Shown piece by piece: positions 35,326 through 43,432 of a stretch of 50,016 nucleotides of DNA. The notes under the pieces were generated by a model, which was given only the letters and a program-made list of their open reading frames with translations, made no database searches and was not told the DNA's origin. Within the stretch, counting starts at the first letter, position 1, and the number at the start of each line of letters is the position of its first letter. The stretch lies in NCBI GenBank assembly GCA_020846745.1, contig JADLDI010000025.1, positions 1 to 50,016 on the forward strand, given 5' to 3'. This DNA comes from Bryobacterales bacterium (GTDB taxonomy: Bacteria; Acidobacteriota; Terriglobia; Bryobacterales; Bryobacteraceae). The position numbers and the translations under genes are program-made.

Positions 35326-35651
35326 GCTGGCTGCTGGTGGCGGGCGTGGTACTGTCGACCGTGGCTTGCGATCTGTTGCAGAGCTGGGAAATGAAGCGCC
35401 ATGGCGGTTTGGCGGCACGCGTATTCGCGCGCTGGCCCATCCTGCTATCGGTGGTGTTCATGGCGGTTTCGTTCTTCTGCTTGCTGGAATTGCTGAAGCG
35501 CGAGGACCTTAGTTTCGCGGTACCCGCGACGGCCGCGAGCCTGGTGGTGGAAACGCTGCTGGCGCGCGTGCTTCTGAAAGAAAACGTGCGGACGGCGCGC
35601 TGGGCCGGAGCCGCGTTGGTTGCCTGTGGAGTGGCGTTGTTGTCGAAATGA
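35322..35651 (+). CDS. small EamA/SMR-type membrane protein 2
   Basis: A 109-residue partner of the preceding protein with four membrane segments: MSWLLVAGVVLSTVACDLLQSW, WPILLSVVFMAVSFFCLLELL, REDLSFAVPATAASLVVETLLARVLLKENV and WAGAALVACGVALLSK. ATGA overlaps join it to both the first small transporter and hpnI, so the three are translated together, and the two halves probably form a heterodimer like ArnE/ArnF or EbrA/EbrB. Function in hopanoid transfer across the membrane is only inferred from position. Confidence 0.82.
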   Translation: MSWLLVAGVVLSTVACDLLQSWEMKRHGGLAARVFARWPILLSVVFMAVSFFCLLELLKREDLSFAVPATAASLVVETLLARVLLKENVRTARWAGAALVACGVALLSK

Positions 35652-36751
35652 TGACATGGCTGCTGGCGGGCATCTGTCTGGTTGCGCTCGGCTATCAGTT
35701 GACGGCCTGGCTGGCGTCGCTTCGGCACTTGTTACAGCAGGACAATAAGCCTTCGCATCTGCCGCCGATCTCGATCTTGAAGCCGGTGCACGGGCTGGAC
35801 CCGAGTTTCTACGATGCGCTGGTGTCGCATGCGACGCAGGACTATCCTCGCTTTGAGATTCTGTTTGGGGTTTCCGATCCGAACGATGCGGCGATTCCTA
35901 CGATCGAACGGCTGCAGCGCGACTATCCACAGCTACGCATGAAGCTCTACCGGACGGCAAACCAGGCGCCGAACGGGAAGGTGGGGACGTTGGCGGAACT
36001 GGCGCGGCATGCCTCCTATGACCTGCTGCTGGTGAATGACTCGGACATTCGCGTGCCCCAGAACTACCTGCGCCGCGTAGTGGCTCCGCTGGAGAATCCG
36101 GCGATCGGCGTGGTGACGTGTCTTTATCGCGCCACGGCACGGCATCTACCGGGCATTTGGGAAGCCCTGGGCATCGCGACGGATTTTGCGCCTTCGACAC
36201 TGGTGGCGCCTTTTGTGGGTGTGCGCGAGTTCGGATTAGGGTCCACGCTTGTGTTCCGGCGCGAGGATCTGGAGCGGATCGGGGGATTTCCGGCCATCGC
36301 CGATTACATTGCGGACGACTATCAACTGGCAAAGCGAATTACACAATTGGGCCGCCGCGTACACCTGTCGGATGTAGTCGTTGAGACGTCGCTTGAGGGC
36401 GATTCGTGGGCGGGCGTGTGGGCGCATCAACTGCGGTGGCATCGGACCATCCGTGTGTCGCGCGGAGCATACGTTGGGCTGCCGGTCACGCATGCGTCGC
36501 TGTGGGCGCTGGTAGCGGCGCTGGCGGGGCAGCCGCAGTGGAGTATCGCGCTTTTGGCGGTGCGGCTGATGATGGCGTTTACTGCCGGTTGGGGCGTGCT
36601 GCGGTCGCGCCTGGTGGTTTCGCATTTCTTTCTCATTCCGTTTCGGGATTTGTGGGGAACGGCAGTGTGGCTGGCGGGTTTGGTGGGGTCGACGGTGCAA
36701 TGGCGCGACCGGCGCATGCGTTTGTCGGCGGATGGCCGGATATTGCCGTAG
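35648..36751 (+). CDS. hpnI: hopanoid glycosyltransferase HpnI
   Basis: A 367-residue membrane GT2 (ceramide-glucosyltransferase-like). A membrane helix at 1-20 is followed by the catalytic domain (PPISILKPVHGLDPSFYDALVSH, ILFGVSDPND), DxD in LLVNDSDIRVP, GLGSTLVFRREDLERIGGF, DDYQL and the QxxRW motif in HQLRWHRTIR; two or three helices close it. HpnI adds N-acetylglucosamine to bacteriohopanetetrol, before HpnK deacetylation and HpnJ ring contraction. Last gene of the ATGA-linked operon; fumC follows with its own gap. Confidence 0.92.
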   Translation: MMTWLLAGICLVALGYQLTAWLASLRHLLQQDNKPSHLPPISILKPVHGLDPSFYDALVSHATQDYPRFEILFGVSDPNDAAIPTIERLQRDYPQLRMKLYRTANQAPNGKVGTLAELARHASYDLLLVNDSDIRVPQNYLRRVVAPLENPAIGVVTCLYRATARHLPGIWEALGIATDFAPSTLVAPFVGVREFGLGSTLVFRREDLERIGGFPAIADYIADDYQLAKRITQLGRRVHLSDVVVETSLEGDSWAGVWAHQLRWHRTIRVSRGAYVGLPVTHASLWALVAALAGQPQWSIALLAVRLMMAFTAGWGVLRSRLVVSHFFLIPFRDLWGTAVWLAGLVGSTVQWRDRRMRLSADGRILP

Positions 36752-36794
36752 GTTGTTTCCGTAGCTTATCGGGCGCGCACGCGGTCTACTCTGT

Positions 36795-38165
36795 ATGCGA
36801 ACCGAGCGCGACAGCATGGGCACCGTCGAGGTGCCGGACCACGCCCTATGGGGTGCGCAAACACAACGTGCCATCGGCAACTTCCAGTTCAGCAACTTCC
36901 GCTTCCCCAAACCGTTTATCATCGCGCTGGCGTTGATCAAGCGCGCCGCCGCGGAGGTGAACCGCACGTCGGGATCGATCGACGCCCGGCGCGCGGACGC
37001 GATTGTGGTGGCGGCGCAGAAGATCGCGGAGGGCAAGTACGACGATCAGTTTCCGCTGGACATTTTTCAGACGGGCTCAGGCACCAGCACGAATATGAAC
37101 ATGAACGAGGTGATCGCTACGATCGCGTCGCGGGCGCTGAACGATAAGGTGCACCCGAACGATCATGTGAACTTCGGGCAAAGCAGTAACGATGTGATTC
37201 CGACGACGATACAGGTGAGCGCAACCTGCGAGGTGCACCGGCGCCTGCTGCCTGCCATCGACCATCTCGCGGCCGTGATCGGGGAAAAGGCGAAGCAGGT
37301 GGGCCATGTCGTGAAGACCGGAAGGACTCACTTGATGGACGCCGTTCCGGTGAGGCTGAGCCAGGAGTTGCAAGGTTGGGAGCAGCAGGTGCGGGAAACG
37401 GGGCAGCGGGTTCGCGGGGCGCTGCCGCGGTTAACCGCACTCGCCATCGGAGGGACGGCGGTCGGTACGGGTTTGAATGCGCCCGTGGAGTTTGGGGAGC
37501 GCGTGGCGGAGCGGCTGTCGGAGATGACAGGGTTAGGGTTTACGACGTCGCAGAGCCGGTTTGCGCGGTTGGGATCGCAGGACGCGGCACTGGAGCTAAG
37601 CGCGGCGTTGCGGTCGCTCGCGCTGGTGCTGACCAAGATTGCGAACGATTTGCGGTGGATGAATAGCGGTCCGGCGGCGGGGCTGGCGGAGATACAGTTA
37701 CCCGCGCTGCAGCCGGGCAGCAGCATGATGCCGGGGAAGGTGAATCCAGTGATCCCGGAGGCGGTGGCGATGATTGCGGCACAGGTGATCGGGTGTGACG
37801 CGGTGATCGCAACGGCGGCGCTATCGAGCAACTTCGAACTGAACGTGATGCAGCCGGTGGTGGCGTGGAATCTGCTGCTTGCGATCGATCTGCTGGGGCG
37901 TGCGTGCGGCGCGCTGGCAGACCGGGCGATTCACGGGTTTGCGGTGAATGAGGAGCATCTGCGCGAGATGGCCGGCCGCAATCCGGTGCTGGTTACGGCG
38001 CTGGCGCCGCAAATTGGATATGAAGAAGCGGCGCGGATTGCGTATCAGGCGATGCGTACGGGACGGTCGATTGAGAGCCTGGCGCGCGAATGCACGTCGC
38101 TCAGCGAGGAGCAGTTGCGCGAGCTACTGGATGTTCGGAAGATGACGGAGCCGGGCGTTCGATGA
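36795..38165 (+). CDS. fumC: class II fumarate hydratase
   Basis: A 456-residue fumarase/aspartase-family enzyme of the TCA cycle (fumarate to L-malate). Start MRTERDSMGTVEVPDHALWGAQTQRA matches FumC homologues. Site residues: SGTSTNMNMNEVIA, HPNDHVNFGQSSNDVIPT, GRTHLMDAVPV (the family usually has LQDATP; Met replaces Gln), and the signature GSSMMPGKVNPVIPE. The C-terminus is normal. RTHLMDA and SSNF for SGHF-like segments suggest a mildly divergent FumC, but fumarase remains the best call. No strong ribosome site is visible. Confidence 0.93.
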   Translation: MRTERDSMGTVEVPDHALWGAQTQRAIGNFQFSNFRFPKPFIIALALIKRAAAEVNRTSGSIDARRADAIVVAAQKIAEGKYDDQFPLDIFQTGSGTSTNMNMNEVIATIASRALNDKVHPNDHVNFGQSSNDVIPTTIQVSATCEVHRRLLPAIDHLAAVIGEKAKQVGHVVKTGRTHLMDAVPVRLSQELQGWEQQVRETGQRVRGALPRLTALAIGGTAVGTGLNAPVEFGERVAERLSEMTGLGFTTSQSRFARLGSQDAALELSAALRSLALVLTKIANDLRWMNSGPAAGLAEIQLPALQPGSSMMPGKVNPVIPEAVAMIAAQVIGCDAVIATAALSSNFELNVMQPVVAWNLLLAIDLLGRACGALADRAIHGFAVNEEHLREMAGRNPVLVTALAPQIGYEEAARIAYQAMRTGRSIESLARECTSLSEEQLRELLDVRKMTEPGVR

Positions 38166-38278
38166 TGTGATGACCAATGCGCAGTGGCACCGTTGGGGCT
38201 ACCTGCATACGGATCATCGCTTGCGGCAGTTTGGGGCGCGATTGGTTGTGTCGCGGCAGCACATGCACGTGAGCCGGT

Positions 38279-39487
38279 TTAAGCCTTCGTTCCGAGAATC
38301 TCTTTGACGCGGTCGGCAATGATGATCTCTTCGCCCGGCTTCAGGTTATAGGGGAAGATGCCCAAGCCTTTCCATGGCGGGTTGAAGTAGCGCATATCGG
38401 AGGCTTCGATCGAGGGGGTGCCTTCGCGGAGGCGCTTCACCATGTCGGCGAGGCTGATGCCAAGTTTGGCTTCGTCCCACTGGACCGAGAGGCGCGGGGA
38501 GTGGGAATAGTCGTTGTTGGTGATGTATTCGGTGAAGACGGTGGGGGCGCCTTTGAGGCGGTCGGCGCAACGGTCGAGGGTGGCGCGCCACGACTTCTCC
38601 TGAGCGGTCCAATCCTTCTTTAGGAACAGTTCGAGCGCGACGGTGATGCCGACGATTTCTTCCTTGCCGACTTTGGCGATACGCGGCAGGTAATTGTTGG
38701 GTGAGCTATTGGCGTAGGCTTTGCGGATCCATTCGCGTTTGCCGATGAGGAGGCCGGAACATTGAGGTCCGCGAATGTTCTTGCCGCCGGAGAAGGCGAC
38801 CATGTCGACGCCCATTTTGACGAACTTCGAGAGGTTCGAAGGAGGCGGGAGTTCGGCGGCGGCGTCGAGGATGAGGGGGATGCCGGCCTTGTGGGCAATT
38901 TCGAGGGTCTGCTCCAAGGGGACCTTGCCGCCGAGGACGTGATGACTTTCGACGGCGACGACGGCAGCGGTCTTGCTGTTGATGGCAGCGCGCATCTCAT
39001 CGGCGGTGACGACTTCGACGAGTTTGACGCCGACCATGCGATAGGCATGGTCGTAGACGGTGCGGTGGCGCTTCTGGATGACCATTTCGGATTTCATGCC
39101 GGTGAGGTCAGGCAGTTGGGCCATCTTCTTCTTGTCGTCGCCCGCCGTGGCGGCGCAACTTGCCAGGCACAGGGCGGCCGAGGCGCCGCAGGTGACGAAA
39201 GCGTCTTCCGCCTCGGTGAGTTCTGCAATGTGGCGGCCGGCCTTCTCCTGCAACTCGTGGATGGCGACGAAGTTGTGCGATGCCTCTTCCATGGCGCGCA
39301 ATACTTCCGGCGCCATCAGCGTGCCGCTCATGGTGGTGATCGTCCCGACGGCGTTGATAAATGTGCGGACGCCCAGGCGCTGATAGATGGGCGCGGTGTC
39401 GAATGTGGCACGCGAAGGCGCGGCGGACGCGGCGGCAGAGGCCGCTAGCGGAGCGGCCAGGACAGTACGGCGAGATGGCTTGCGCAT
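38279..39487 (-). CDS. Tat-exported SelA-like PLP enzyme
   Basis: A 402-residue fold-type I PLP enzyme in the SelA/class V aminotransferase-like family, but with a twin-arginine-like leader (RKPSRRTVLAAPLAASAAASA) that true selenocysteine synthases lack. Motifs: INAVGTITTMSGTLMAPEVLRAMEEA (SelA-like opening), FVTCGASAALCL phosphate site, VAVESHHVLGGKVPL, LILDAAAELPPP (Asp), and the Schiff-base Lys in AFSGGKNIRGPQCSG. It lacks the long N-terminal tRNA-binding domain. It may be a periplasmic lyase or aminotransferase on sugar or amino acid substrates. It diverges from the Sec-type thioredoxin gene by 77 bases. Confidence 0.85.
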   Translation of the reverse strand: MRKPSRRTVLAAPLAASAAASAAPSRATFDTAPIYQRLGVRTFINAVGTITTMSGTLMAPEVLRAMEEASHNFVAIHELQEKAGRHIAELTEAEDAFVTCGASAALCLASCAATAGDDKKKMAQLPDLTGMKSEMVIQKRHRTVYDHAYRMVGVKLVEVVTADEMRAAINSKTAAVVAVESHHVLGGKVPLEQTLEIAHKAGIPLILDAAAELPPPSNLSKFVKMGVDMVAFSGGKNIRGPQCSGLLIGKREWIRKAYANSSPNNYLPRIAKVGKEEIVGITVALELFLKKDWTAQEKSWRATLDRCADRLKGAPTVFTEYITNNDYSHSPRLSVQWDEAKLGISLADMVKRLREGTPSIEASDMRYFNPPWKGLGIFPYNLKPGEEIIIADRVKEILGTKA

Positions 39488-39564
39488 AGTGTGTCCAGTA
39501 TATTTCTTTGCGCGTTCGATTTGCGCAATCGAAATTCGCCGTTCCACGTCTTTACAATGGAACT

Positions 39565-40131
39565 ATGACGCGACGCATGTTCGGGGCGCTGCTATCTTCC
39601 GCGGCCCCCTTGGCGGCACAGGGCTCAACATCCGGGTTGCCGCGCCCGGCCGGGGAAATCGATGTAACGCTGCCGAACGGGCAGGTGCTGCGGCCCAGCA
39701 ACTTCAGGGGCAAGGTGCTGGCGCTGCCGTTCATCCTGACCACTTGACCGCACTGCCAAAAGCATGCTCAGGTCCTGAGCAAAATATACCCAGAGTTGAA
39801 GGCGCGCGGTTTTGAAGTCTTACTAGCGGCCGTGAATCCGAATGCGGATGTGGTGGGCTTCGCCCGCCAGTACCAGACGCCGTTTCCGGTCGGTACGGCA
39901 AACTACGAACAGGCGCGCGGGTTTCTGCAGTTGTCGGTGATGCGGCAGGCGTATGTTCCGTGGTTCACGTTGATCGACCGGAAGGGCGATCTTCGAGTGG
40001 TGGCGTTTGGAAACGAGGCGCTGTTCACGAACGAAGAAGCGAACATCCGGAACGAAGTTGGAAAACTTCTGGCGGAGAAGGGTCCGGCGGGTCCGGCGCT
40101 GCCGCCGAAGAAGGCCGCAGGAAAGAAATAG
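39565..40131 (+). CDS. thioredoxin-like selenoprotein, in-frame TGA as Sec at residue 61
   Basis: A TlpA/AhpC-type thioredoxin-fold protein read through a TGA at 39745-39747. Residues 1-20 (MTRRMFGALLSSAAPLAAQG) are a leader. The fold starts PRPAGEIDVTLPNGQVLRPSNFRGKVLALPFILTT; then U61-Pro-His-Cys64 stands where thioredoxins have CxxC, then QKHAQVLSKIYPELKARGFEVLLAAVNPN. The cis-Pro is in AYVPWFTLIDRKGDLRVVAF. The full length is 188 residues. The two halves, split by TGA, together make one complete fold, and a SECIS-like hairpin starts 17 bases after the TGA. Sec needs selB, selC and selD, not in this window. A sequencing error or true nonsense mutation cannot be fully excluded. Confidence 0.85.
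39765..39781 (+). promoter_or_regulatory. SECIS-like hairpin after the TGA
   Basis: Stem tgctcag (39765-39771) and ctgagca (39775-39781) pairs perfectly over 7 bases around loop gtc, or 6 with the loop ggtcc. The apical GGUC matches the loop of the E. coli fdhF SECIS as I recall it. First loop G is 24 bases past the TGA, within the range where bacterial SelB binds. It lies inside the reading frame, as bacterial SECIS do. Confidence 0.78.
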
Positions 40132-40180
40132 AGTTTCTGGGGCAATCGCGGCGGGCGCACGTGCTAGCCTCGGTAGTACC

Positions 40181-41758
40181 ATGCGCCGGCTGAGGTTTAG
40201 CTTGGGAATGGTGTGCGCCGGTCTCGCCTTTTCCCAGTCGATTGTGAGCGTGCAGAACGCCGCGAGCGTGGGCGCGAGTATCCCGGTGTCGAGCATCGCG
40301 CCAGGATCGTTGGTATCGCTCCAAATCATTCGCGGCGGACCGATTGTAATCAATCCGGATCCGGCGACGACGCTTGTTCGCATCCGTTCCCGTGCAACCG
40401 GGCAACAGCAAGAGGTCCGGCCGTTGCAATTGCAGTTCGGAACGATCATCGTACAGGCTCCCGCCGACCTCGTGTTGGGAGAAGCGGAAGTCACCTTGGT
40501 CGTGAATGGGCAGGAGCAGTTGCCCGCAACTGTCAACGTGGTGGCTTCCGCCTTTGGCATCTTCACGAAAGGCCAGAGCGCGTATGGTCCGTCGAATTCC
40601 CAGAATGTTGCGCGAGAGGGAACGGTCAGCCTGAATCAACTCACCAATCCGGCACGCCCCGGCGGCTTCCTTACGGTTTGGGGCACGGGACTCGGCAATG
40701 CCGTCGCGGGCGAAGTGACGGTGAAGGTGGCCGGACGCGCGGTGACGCCGAGCTACGCCGGTCCATCCGGGCTTGCTGGGCTCGACCAGATCAACGTGCA
40801 ACTACCCACGGACGTGCCGAGGGGGTGTTTTGTGTCCATCGTCGTGAAGGTGCGCGGCAGCATCAGCAATCCGGCCACTTTCGCGATGGGCGATGAAGAG
40901 GGTCCGTGTAAGGACCCATTCGGATTCTCGGCAGACGATCTGCGCGTGCTCGATAGCGGCGGGCCGGTGCGGCTGACGCTGGCTAGCCTGCGCAGCGAGG
41001 CGATGCCGAAGCCAGGGCCGCCGGCAGAGGCTCAGTACGTGCGCAACGAAGCGGCGGTTGTCGAGTTTGCCAAGCGGGATCTGGAGCGCGTGGCGCTCGC
41101 GGCACAGCCGCTGTTCGCCGAAGATGTTTTTTATGGTTGCCGGCTGAGCAGCAGCGGTGTCGCAGCGGTGCTGCAAATGGTCGACGATTTCGATGCCGGA
41201 CCGGAATTGCTGGTGGAGGGCGTGGGAAAGCCACTCACGCTGACGAATCCCGGCGTACCGATTCTCTACCTGAATATCCTGCCGGAGAAGAGCATCACGG
41301 ACGAGCCATTCTTTAGAGAAGGGACGTGGACGATCAGGGGACAGGGTGGCCGAACACACGCCTCGTTTGAGGCGGCACGCCAGTTACCGAAGCCGTTACG
41401 GTGGACCAATCGCGAAGGAATTTCAGTTGTGGACCGGCGGCAAGGGCAGATCGTCCAGTGGGCTAACGACGGATACACGGACGACGACATGATGACGGTT
41501 ACTCTCTCGACCGCGGCCAACAACATTGCGCCGGCCAACGCGGTGACCTGCCGCGTGCCGGCGAGCGCGGGTGAGGTGACGCTGCCCGCCGATTTGCTGG
41601 CCCAACTGGCTCCACTGCGATTCAGCAGCCTTGAACTGCGCCTGTCGCCACGTCCCGATCGTCGCGTGACATTCGGAATATCGACTGCAGACGGCAAAAC
41701 GGAACGCGGAGTGTTCGACTATTCATTCACCAACACGTTGCGCGTGAATGTTCAGTAG
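40181..41758 (+). CDS. secreted protein with Solibacter-type C-terminal domain
   Basis: A 525-residue secreted protein (signal MRRLRFSLGMVCAGLAFSQS). It opens with the strand SIVSVQNAASVGASIPVSSIAPGSLVSLQI and later GLGNAVAGEVTVKVAGRAVTPSYAGPSGLAGLDQINVQLP; these are the signature strings of the TIGR03437-type domain that is heavily expanded in Solibacter and relatives (assigned from recall). Here it is in the N-terminal half, about residues 10-240, while the last 250 residues are an uncharacterised beta-rich region. It is probably surface or extracellular and adhesion-like. No partner gene is obvious. Confidence 0.8.
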   Translation: MRRLRFSLGMVCAGLAFSQSIVSVQNAASVGASIPVSSIAPGSLVSLQIIRGGPIVINPDPATTLVRIRSRATGQQQEVRPLQLQFGTIIVQAPADLVLGEAEVTLVVNGQEQLPATVNVVASAFGIFTKGQSAYGPSNSQNVAREGTVSLNQLTNPARPGGFLTVWGTGLGNAVAGEVTVKVAGRAVTPSYAGPSGLAGLDQINVQLPTDVPRGCFVSIVVKVRGSISNPATFAMGDEEGPCKDPFGFSADDLRVLDSGGPVRLTLASLRSEAMPKPGPPAEAQYVRNEAAVVEFAKRDLERVALAAQPLFAEDVFYGCRLSSSGVAAVLQMVDDFDAGPELLVEGVGKPLTLTNPGVPILYLNILPEKSITDEPFFREGTWTIRGQGGRTHASFEAARQLPKPLRWTNREGISVVDRRQGQIVQWANDGYTDDDMMTVTLSTAANNIAPANAVTCRVPASAGEVTLPADLLAQLAPLRFSSLELRLSPRPDRRVTFGISTADGKTERGVFDYSFTNTLRVNVQ

Positions 41759-41876
41759 TTCGTCCGCTGCAACGCGAACTGGCGGCGCGTGAGCATTGTT
41801 TTCCGGAATATCGTTTCCGAGAACATCGCTGATATACTGCTTACACTTTCAAAAGACCTCAGAGGGAGGTGTCCGG

Positions 41877-43367
41877 ATGCGATCGTGTCTTTGGCTGTTG
41901 GTGTCTGTTGCCTTGGCGGCCGATAAGCAGGCGGCATGGCCTCAGTTTCGAGGGCCGGGCGGGAGTGGTGTAGGGGAGCCCTCGGCCAGTTTCCCGACGG
42001 AGTTTGGTCCCACGAAAGCGTTGCGGTGGAAGACGGACCTGCCGGTTGGTCATGGCTCGCCTTGTGTGTGGGGAGACCTGGTGGTGGTAACGGTGGCTGA
42101 CGCGGCGAAGAAGACGCTCGAAGTGATTGCGGTGGACCGGCGCGACGGCAAGGTGCGCTGGCGGCACTCGCGCACGGCGCCGGAATTGGAGAAGGTCCAT
42201 ATGACGAGCAGCGCGGCTACGTCAACGCCTGCGACCGACGGCGATCGGGTTTACGTGTACTTTGGGTCGCTTGGGTTGATGGCACTCGATTTTGACGGCA
42301 AGCCGGCGTGGGAGTATCCAATGGAAGTGTCGAAGTCGCCGTTCGGAAGCGGCGCTTCGCCGGTGATCGCGGGAGACTTCGTCGTAGTCACGCGCGACTA
42401 TCCGCCCAAACCTGTGATGGTCGCCGTGAACCGCAAAGACGGTAAACCGGCGTGGACAGTCGATTTGGAAACGCGGGCGGGTGGGGGTGGCGGCGGCCCG
42501 AGAACATCGCACGCTACACCGCTCGTGTGGCACAGCCAGATCGTTCTGCACCGGCCTGGTGGAGTTTCGGCGCACCGGATCGCGGATGGACAGCGGGTCT
42601 GGTGGGTGCAGTCTCCGAGTGGCGGTACGGCGAGTGTGACGGGCGGAACGGATGCGGTGTTCGTTCCCGCTTATAACGCGGTGGCCGATCCGGGCGCTAT
42701 GGTCGAACTGACTCCGTTCGCCACGGCGATCTCGAAATACGACCGCGATGGCAACGGCAAACTCGGCAAGGACGAAGCGCCGGAAGGCGACCTCTTCATC
42801 AGGAAGCGTCCGGGCGTGCCCGACAACGTTCCCGGCGCTCACTTTACGGTGAAGATGTTCTTCGGGATGTTCGACCAGAACAGAGACGGCTTTATCGATG
42901 CCGGGGAGTACCAGACGCTCAGTGAGAGAGTGACGAAGTTGCCGCTTGCAAAGCCTGGCGTCCTGGCCGTACGGCCTGAGGGTGAAGGCGATTTGACGGC
43001 CACGGCGATTGCGTGGCGTGAAGAGCGCAATGTCCCCGAGGTTCCGATGGCGCTGGCCTACGCGGGGCGTGTTTACACCGTGGTGAGCGGTGGCATTCTC
43101 TCGGCGATGGACGAGAAATCGGGCAAACTTCTATTCCGTGGGCGCGTCAATGCTCCCGGCGCCTACTATGCCTCGCCCGTGACGGCGGGCGGCCGAATCG
43201 TGGTCGCGTCGGCGGAAGGGGTGGTGACCGTGCTCGGCGGGGGCGACACCCTGGAGGTACTGGCAAACAACGATTTAGGCGAACCCGTTTACGGGACACC
43301 GGCCCCCGTCGGATCGGCCTTGTACGTCCGATCGAAGAATCATCTGTGGGCGTTTGCGGCGAAGTAA
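41877..43367 (+). CDS. PQQ-type beta-propeller protein with two EF hands
   Basis: A 496-residue secreted protein (signal MRSCLWLLVSVALAA). AGGGAGG 8 bases upstream fixes the ATG at 41877. Propeller repeats resemble the BamB/PQQ-enzyme type (WPQFRGPGGSGVGEP opening, LVVVTVADAAKKTLEVIAVDRRDGKVRWRH, AATSTPATDGDRVYVYFGSLGLMALDFDGKPAWEYP, GVSAHRIADGQRVWW). Between blades, residues about 283-355, there are two EF-hand calcium loops: KYDRDGNGKLGKDE and MFDQNRDGFIDAGE. No PQQ-dehydrogenase catalytic Asp is seen, so a scaffold role is likely. Similar proteins are common in Planctomycetes and Acidobacteria. Confidence 0.85.
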   Translation: MRSCLWLLVSVALAADKQAAWPQFRGPGGSGVGEPSASFPTEFGPTKALRWKTDLPVGHGSPCVWGDLVVVTVADAAKKTLEVIAVDRRDGKVRWRHSRTAPELEKVHMTSSAATSTPATDGDRVYVYFGSLGLMALDFDGKPAWEYPMEVSKSPFGSGASPVIAGDFVVVTRDYPPKPVMVAVNRKDGKPAWTVDLETRAGGGGGGPRTSHATPLVWHSQIVLHRPGGVSAHRIADGQRVWWVQSPSGGTASVTGGTDAVFVPAYNAVADPGAMVELTPFATAISKYDRDGNGKLGKDEAPEGDLFIRKRPGVPDNVPGAHFTVKMFFGMFDQNRDGFIDAGEYQTLSERVTKLPLAKPGVLAVRPEGEGDLTATAIAWREERNVPEVPMALAYAGRVYTVVSGGILSAMDEKSGKLLFRGRVNAPGAYYASPVTAGGRIVVASAEGVVTVLGGGDTLEVLANNDLGEPVYGTPAPVGSALYVRSKNHLWAFAAK

Positions 43368-43432
43368 AGCCGCACAGCGCACTGGGTGTTATCGATGAAT
43401 GCCAAATGGTAAGATCTGTGGAGATTCGCTGT

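Noticed and set aside
38170..38307. 45-codon plus-strand ORF after fumC (starts MTNAQWHRWGYLHTD)
   Set aside because: It recalls the C-terminal part of DUF4031 proteins, but it overlaps the next gene by 29 bases and lacks most of the family; kept as a possible remnant only.
38279..39487. Gene as the Sec-tRNA synthase SelA
   Set aside because: Tat leader and missing tRNA-binding N-terminus do not fit SelA.
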